The notes under the pieces were generated by a model, which saw only the letters and a program-made list of their open reading frames with translations, was not told the DNA's origin and did not search any database. From Eriocheir sinensis (Eukaryota > Arthropoda > Malacostraca > Decapoda > Varunidae): DNA of 64,000 nucleotides. Positions within the stretch are counted from its first letter, which is position 1. Every line of letters begins with the position of its first letter. Below are positions 59,241 to 64,000 of this stretch, piece by piece. The position numbers and the translations under genes were made by a program. The stretch covers positions 21,687,535 through 21,751,534 of the forward strand of contig NC_066516.1 of assembly GCF_024679095.1 (NCBI RefSeq), read 5' to 3'.

Positions 59241-59242
59241 AT
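58812..59242. repeat. (GAT)n arrays at two places
   Basis: GAT triplets at 58815-58852 and 59208-59240, with unique sequence between. The second sits in a GGT/GTT-rich stretch from 59090. Confidence 0.92.
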
Positions 59243-59809
59243 GTCGGGCAGCTCGAAGATAAAGCGAGGGAGTTGAAATTGAGATGTTTTGAAAATGAGC
59301 GGAGGAAAGACGTAGGATGCTGGAAACGGAGCTGCCAGACAAGATGAGAAGAAGAAGGCCTAGGAAGAGAGGTATATAGAAGTGGTGAAGGGAGACGTGC
59401 CGGCGTGAGACGTGAAAGGAAGGGAAGGAAGGGGAGGGGAGGAGAATGAAGTAAGGGTAGGCATGGAGGGGAAATAAGAGGGGAGGGGAGAGGAGACGGA
59501 AGGAGGGGAATGGGAGAGGAAGGAGAAAGAAAGATGCGGAGAACGGAAAAAAATGGAAGACTATAATCTCTTGTGTCGACCTCTAACGGGAAGAGCTGAA
59601 AAAAAAATATTGTAAATAGCTTCTCTCTACGCTTATCAAACCATTCTGATACGTCTTTGAATAACATGGTAATCACGGAAGAAAATACTAGTGATGTCAT
59701 CCATTTCTGATACTGAGCGCTTATAAGGGAAGATATAGAATTGTATACTGACGTTCACTAAGTAGATATAGGCGGGAAAGAAATAGCGTCTCTATACACT
59801 TTTTGGTTG

Positions 59810-59810
<1 letters not shown>
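59243..59810. other. mixed stretch, no recognised gene
   Basis: Purine-rich at 59.40-59.55 kb, AT-rich after 59.58 kb. No coding signal. Confidence 0.5.
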
Positions 59811-59811
<1 letters not shown>

Positions 59812-59845
<34 letters not shown>

Positions 59846-59903
59846 TGACGCTGTTGCTACCCCTAAACCGCACGCAGAAACCCTCCTTGTTGTGGTGGTC
59901 TGA

Positions 59904-59941
<38 letters not shown>

Positions 59942-60146
59942 GGCAGCAGTCACGCGTGGGGGTAATGGGAATAATGGACGTAGGCAATGGCGTCCCTCAT
60001 TCCTATTCCAACACTCCGAGGAATGCTGATCAAAACGAGCCCCGTCAGCTATCCGACGTCGAGCATTAATTAACACGGCTTTTTTTAATGTTTTTGGCTG
60101 TATTTTTATCTGATTACACGAGAGGTACCTACGCGCACACACTCTG

Positions 60147-60191
<45 letters not shown>

Positions 60192-60192
60192 A
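59812..60192. repeat. (CA)n, (TG)n and (CA)n arrays
   Basis: CA (59814-59842), TG (59907-59940) and CA (60150-60190). The first two are complementary and 65 bp apart, so they could pair. Confidence 0.95.
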
Positions 60193-60820
60193 CCGCCACT
60201 ACCACCACTGTTTACATTACCGCCTGGCCCGGGAGTTCAGTGGGTCAACAAGAGCGAACCTACACAGCCTAACACAGCAACGTCCTACAACATTCGGCCT
60301 ACGCTCGCTCTCCGGCCGCTCTGTATTTATGTAGCGGTTTAATTCATCTCTTTTTGAGGCTGACTGGATCTTCCTTTTCCGTTCGGCTGGAAGTCAGACA
60401 CGGACCCCGCCGCTAGACAAAGCCGCCTCCAGTCCCCTTCATCCCCCTTCGCCCCCTCTGCTCCCCTTCTCAGCCCGAAGTTCCATCGCCGCAGGGCCTC
60501 GCTGCACCCTAGTCTAGGCCTACCGCCCGGCCACCGAGACGCTCATATAAATGGGTTCCCGACTAGGCCTAGTGAGCCTCTCGCGTAGCTTTCCAGGCCG
60601 ATATTTGATGCCGCGTGAAGAATAGTCTGGAAAGCAGCCGGCGAGCACAGGTGTTAGGCCTGAGGGGTGAAGGTTACGGCACACACACACACACACACAC
60701 ACACATAGACACACACACTGATGTTGCTAAGTAAAAACAAAAACAAGAGAATTCGTAACATCTTCTCACGTATTTGACTGCTTTTTCGGCCACCTCTTCG
60801 GATTCTTTACAAGAGCAGCG
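60193..60820. other. single-copy stretch, no recognised gene
   Basis: Moderately GC-rich unique sequence with a short CA array at 60680-60705. No gene-like signal. Confidence 0.45.
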
Positions 60821-60897
60821 AGTAGCGGGCTTTTTTTTATTGTTGATTCCTTTTTTTGTGCCCTTGTGCTGTCTCCTTTGCTGTAAAAAAATATATA
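60821..60897 (-). mobile_element. dispersed poly-A element, copy 3
   Basis: The + strand reads gagtagcgggcttttttttat, gttgattcctttttttgtgcc, then cttgtgctgtctcctttgct and gtaaaaaaata. It has the same order and orientation as 26692-26768 and is opposite to the copy at 42670-42745. It differs at roughly one position in six from copy 1. Confidence 0.7.
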
Positions 60898-61473
60898 TTC
60901 CTAAATCACTACCACACCACCACCGCAACCACCACTATCTCCCCCCCTCGAGGAGTAAATCCCAAATAATATAAAGAACAACAACAAAACCGCCACCAGT
61001 ACCACAGCATCACCAAGAGAACAAACTCCCCTTACCCCTGAAAAAAAAAAAAAATGAATATCAAAACAAAACAAATCATCAAAACGAAATGGCTTTGTTG
61101 CCTTAAAACTCAAATCCAGGAAACTCTGACCCTTGTCCCTATCCATCCATCCACCTATCCACCTTGCCGTCCACCTATCCACCTCACCCTCCACCTGTGC
61201 ACTCGACCCTCCTTTACCAGAACCACGCATCACGCCTTTGTCCGGTTGCTGTTGCTGCTCTACATCCCCCGCCTCCACCCCCTCCCCCCCCCTGACCCAT
61301 GACCCCCACCGCCCCCCTTTGCATCTGACACATGAATTAAACATGGCGACACGATCACCGGCTGGCCTGGGGGGCGAAAGGGGAGGGGGGGGAGGGTCTC
61401 GAAACAGGTGTGAGGTGAGGAGAGGTGAGGTGAGGTGTGTGTGTGTGCTTTTGGGATGAAAGTGAGATATCTG

Positions 61474-61586
<113 letters not shown>

Positions 61587-61705
61587 CGGAAAACAGTTTA
61601 AAGTAGATATTTGTCCGTAAGTTATTGGGCTCCAGAGAGTAGCTATGGACTATTAAACTAAGCAAACAGCCATAACCAAAGTAAAGATTGTGTTATTATC
61701 AAGGC

Positions 61706-61731
61706 ACACACACACACACACACACACACAC
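61706..61731. repeat. (CA)n microsatellite
   Basis: About 26 bp of CA. Confidence 0.92.
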
Positions 61732-62011
61732 CGTCATTATCTCGCATGGAAACACATAACTTGACTACATTCATTTATCTACGCGCTCTGAAGTTTATTC
61801 GCCCGTAAAGGAAGACAAAATGATATCGCGAAAAAAATGCAGAAAAACGAGGAATTACTGACAATAATCGAGGAGAGTAAATACAGTGCAGCGGGGAGAG
61901 GGGAGAAGAGAGGGGAGAAGAGAGGGGAAGAAGAAGGAGTTAGTAGGAAGGGGGAAGGAGGGTGAGGGTTGAAGGGTACGAGGAGACAAAGAGACACAGG
62001 GTTAAATGAAG

Positions 62012-62072
62012 CATACATACATACATACATACATACATACATACATACATACATACATACATACATACATAC
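62012..62072. repeat. (CATA)n tetranucleotide array
   Basis: About 60 bp of perfect ATAC/CATA units, the longest perfect tetranucleotide array in the window. Confidence 0.96.
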
Positions 62073-62204
62073 TACATAGAGAAACGAACAATCTGAGAAC
62101 AAAACAAGCCCGAAAAATAAAAATAAATGAACGCACACAACGGAATACAAACTAACAAACAGACGAGGTGACATGCACTCAAAGTAAAATAAAGGAACAA
62201 ACAA

Positions 62205-62440
62205 ACACTCAGCCAGACACACAAACACACACACACACAAAAAAAAAAAACAGGCATACAAATAGACACGGAGATAACAGACGCACGCACAGACACACGT
62301 TTATACAAAGAGATAGGCAGACAGACACACAGACACACACACATATAGGCAAAAAGACAGACAGTTAGGCCGACAGACAGACACAGAAAGAGACAGACAG
62401 ACAGACAGAGCGGCAGACATATATAATAGACAGACAGAGG
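62205..62440. repeat. degenerate (ACAG)n/(ACAC)n tract
   Basis: Irregular cagacagacaga, cacacaca and acgcac words with an A run at 62239-62250. Confidence 0.88.
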
Positions 62441-62663
62441 GGCGAGGAACCATACGTAGACACAAAAAATGAATTATTCTCGTGATGGGAGCGAGACGTG
62501 ACCACCAGGAGGGCGCCGGTATGGGGGGAGAGGAGGGGAGGGGAGGAGAGGGGAGGAGAAGGAAGTAAAGGTAGGTGTGGAGAGGGGAGGGGAAGGAAGG
62601 GGAGAGGAGGACACGGAAGGAGAGGAATGGGAGAGGAAGAAGAAAACCAGGTCCAGAATTCCC

Positions 62664-62664
62664 T

Positions 62665-62727
<63 letters not shown>

Positions 62728-62800
62728 ACACCGTTTCCGAGATATACTCACATACTAGGCACGAAGCATGGAGGAGGAGGAGGAGGAGGAGGAGGAGACA
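62664..62800. repeat. (CA)n and (AGG)n arrays
   Basis: CA array (62667-62727) and AGG triplets (62771-62796). G/A-rich sequence (62525-62645) precedes them. Confidence 0.95.
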
Positions 62801-62859
62801 ATAACCACTTCCTAAAAAAGACGGACACCAACAAGCAAACAACGTCAACAAAACACCAA

Positions 62860-62864
<5 letters not shown>

Positions 62865-62891
<27 letters not shown>

Positions 62892-63097
62892 CCCACACAA
62901 TCACCCATTCTTCATCCATACAGCCAGACATGCACCCATCCCTCCATCCAGACAGTCATCCAATCAGCTAGTCAGTCCATACATCCAACTTAACATATAG
63001 CCAGCTAGTCAGTCAGTCAGTCATCCAGTCAGCTAGTCAGTCCAATCAGTCACATAGCCAGTCAGCCAGTCAGTCAACCAGCCAGCCAGCCAATCAT
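62865..63097. repeat. (CAA)n and degenerate (CCAGT)n-type array
   Basis: A short CAA array (62868-62890) is followed by irregular cagtcagt, catcca and ccagccag units (62925-63095), resembling 32640-32765. Confidence 0.9.
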
Positions 63098-63504
63098 CGT
63101 TGAGTCACGCCTGCCCCTTCATAAATCCACGCCATCCATAAGGAAAAAGAGAGGATGGGAAGGGATGGCACTGTGTTGATCCCGAGAGTGCCATTGCTCA
63201 CGGTATGTTTTTGTGTTATATATATATATTTTTTAGGGTTACCCCGTCGGTGAGTTAGAAGAAGGAAACATCATGAGAACAGTGACCTTATAACTAGCTG
63301 TAGAAGTCCAGTAGTGCTCCTAAAGAACTATATAACTGAACACACACACACACAAAAAAAAAAAAGTGCTGAAGATCTCTAGGCCTAAATGTCTCTTTCA
63401 AAGCTAGTAAGTGTTAAATAATTGAGTGGGTCGGACAAAGGTTAGGAAAGAGAGAGTGAGACTGAGAGCTAGGACACACTGAAAGGCCTACTCGAACATA
63501 GAAA

Positions 63505-63514
63505 AAACACCACC

Positions 63515-63546
<32 letters not shown>

Positions 63547-63558
63547 CACTACTACTGA
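63505..63558. repeat. (CCA)n then (CTA)n array
   Basis: CAC triplets become CTA triplets at about 63524. Confidence 0.93.
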
Positions 63559-63769
63559 GAGGGATAGAGAGCCGGAGACAGCCAGGGAAGATAAGGCAGG
63601 GAGGGGTAGGTCAGGGCCAGTGGATGAACTTTTGCCTTTAGAGCGCATGTACTGAGGGAGGGAGGAAGAGGGAAGGGAGAGAGGGAGAGAGGGAAGGAGG
63701 GAAGCGATCATGTGACAGCCCTCTTGTTGCTATCCTGCACTTGTTGTCGTTGTTATTGTTGTTGTTGTT

Positions 63770-63771
<2 letters not shown>

Positions 63772-63816
<45 letters not shown>
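63772..63816. repeat. (GA)n microsatellite
   Basis: About 44 bp of perfect GA after a short TTG array. Confidence 0.96.
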
Positions 63817-63818
<2 letters not shown>

Positions 63819-63920
63819 GAGATTCCTTTAACAATTCTACGGTTTAATCCTTTCACCTTCCGGAGTCGCTTGGCACAAAATATTACAACTCCCAACTCCA
63901 GAGGGCTTTAGGAATTCAGT

Positions 63921-63929
63921 ACTCTCTCT

Positions 63930-64000
<71 letters not shown>
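63921..64000. repeat. (CT)n array running off the window
   Basis: CT array with two CCCT steps at its start, perfect from about 63940 to the right edge. Confidence 0.96.

Overview
The window looks like non-coding DNA from a decapod crustacean, probably a crab. Three things suggest this. Short arrays of CCTAA (the arthropod TTAGG telomere repeat on the opposite strand) lie at 37635-37738, 54637-54656 and 54771-54806. Dinucleotide and trinucleotide arrays are extremely dense, which is typical of decapod genomes. A tRNA-derived SINE (56131-56398), a retroelement tail (36706-36768) and a dispersed poly-A element present three times (26692, 42500, 60821) resemble decapod repeats I recognise from memory. 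There is no sign of bacterial or viral gene organisation, and no long open frame encodes a recognisable enzyme, transposase or reverse transcriptase. Most long open frames are translations of (CA)n, (GA)n, (CCT)n and similar tracts.

Layout. 0-5 kb: microsatellites in G-rich and C-rich sequence. 5-8 kb: moderately GC-rich single-copy DNA. 8-13 kb: arrays, a 155-bp tandem duplication ending in a TATA box (11120), and a recursive-splice-like site (11510). 13-17 kb: GC-rich single-copy DNA with several exon-like blocks, the best being a minus-strand initiating exon at 15258-15318. 17-28 kb: alternating pyrimidine-rich and purine-rich blocks with long arrays. 28.6-32.6 kb: the longest array-poor GC-rich block, with a second minus-strand initiating exon at 31133-31280. 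34.2-37.7 kb: a possible minus-strand coding exon, a 33-copy 43-bp minisatellite, a retroelement tail, a second 43-bp minisatellite and an interstitial telomeric array. 38-52 kb: pyrimidine and purine blocks, a 203-bp (CT)n/(AG)n palindrome and a nested repeat carrying splice-acceptor-like sequence. 52.3-55.2 kb: two degenerate satellites of about 140 bp, one carrying telomeric repeats. 55.4-60.7 kb: GC-rich single-copy DNA with the SINE and a second recursive-splice-like site (58578). 61-64 kb: arrays running to the window edge.

Gene content, as inference. The minus strand carries two short exons, each with a good-context ATG, a strong donor and the same exit phase (phase 1). It also carries two acceptor/donor junctions of the kind used for recursive splicing. 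The simplest reading is that much of the window lies in very long intron(s) of one minus-strand gene with alternative first exons, whose shared body would be left of position 1. I could not name that gene. All exon calls need transcript support.
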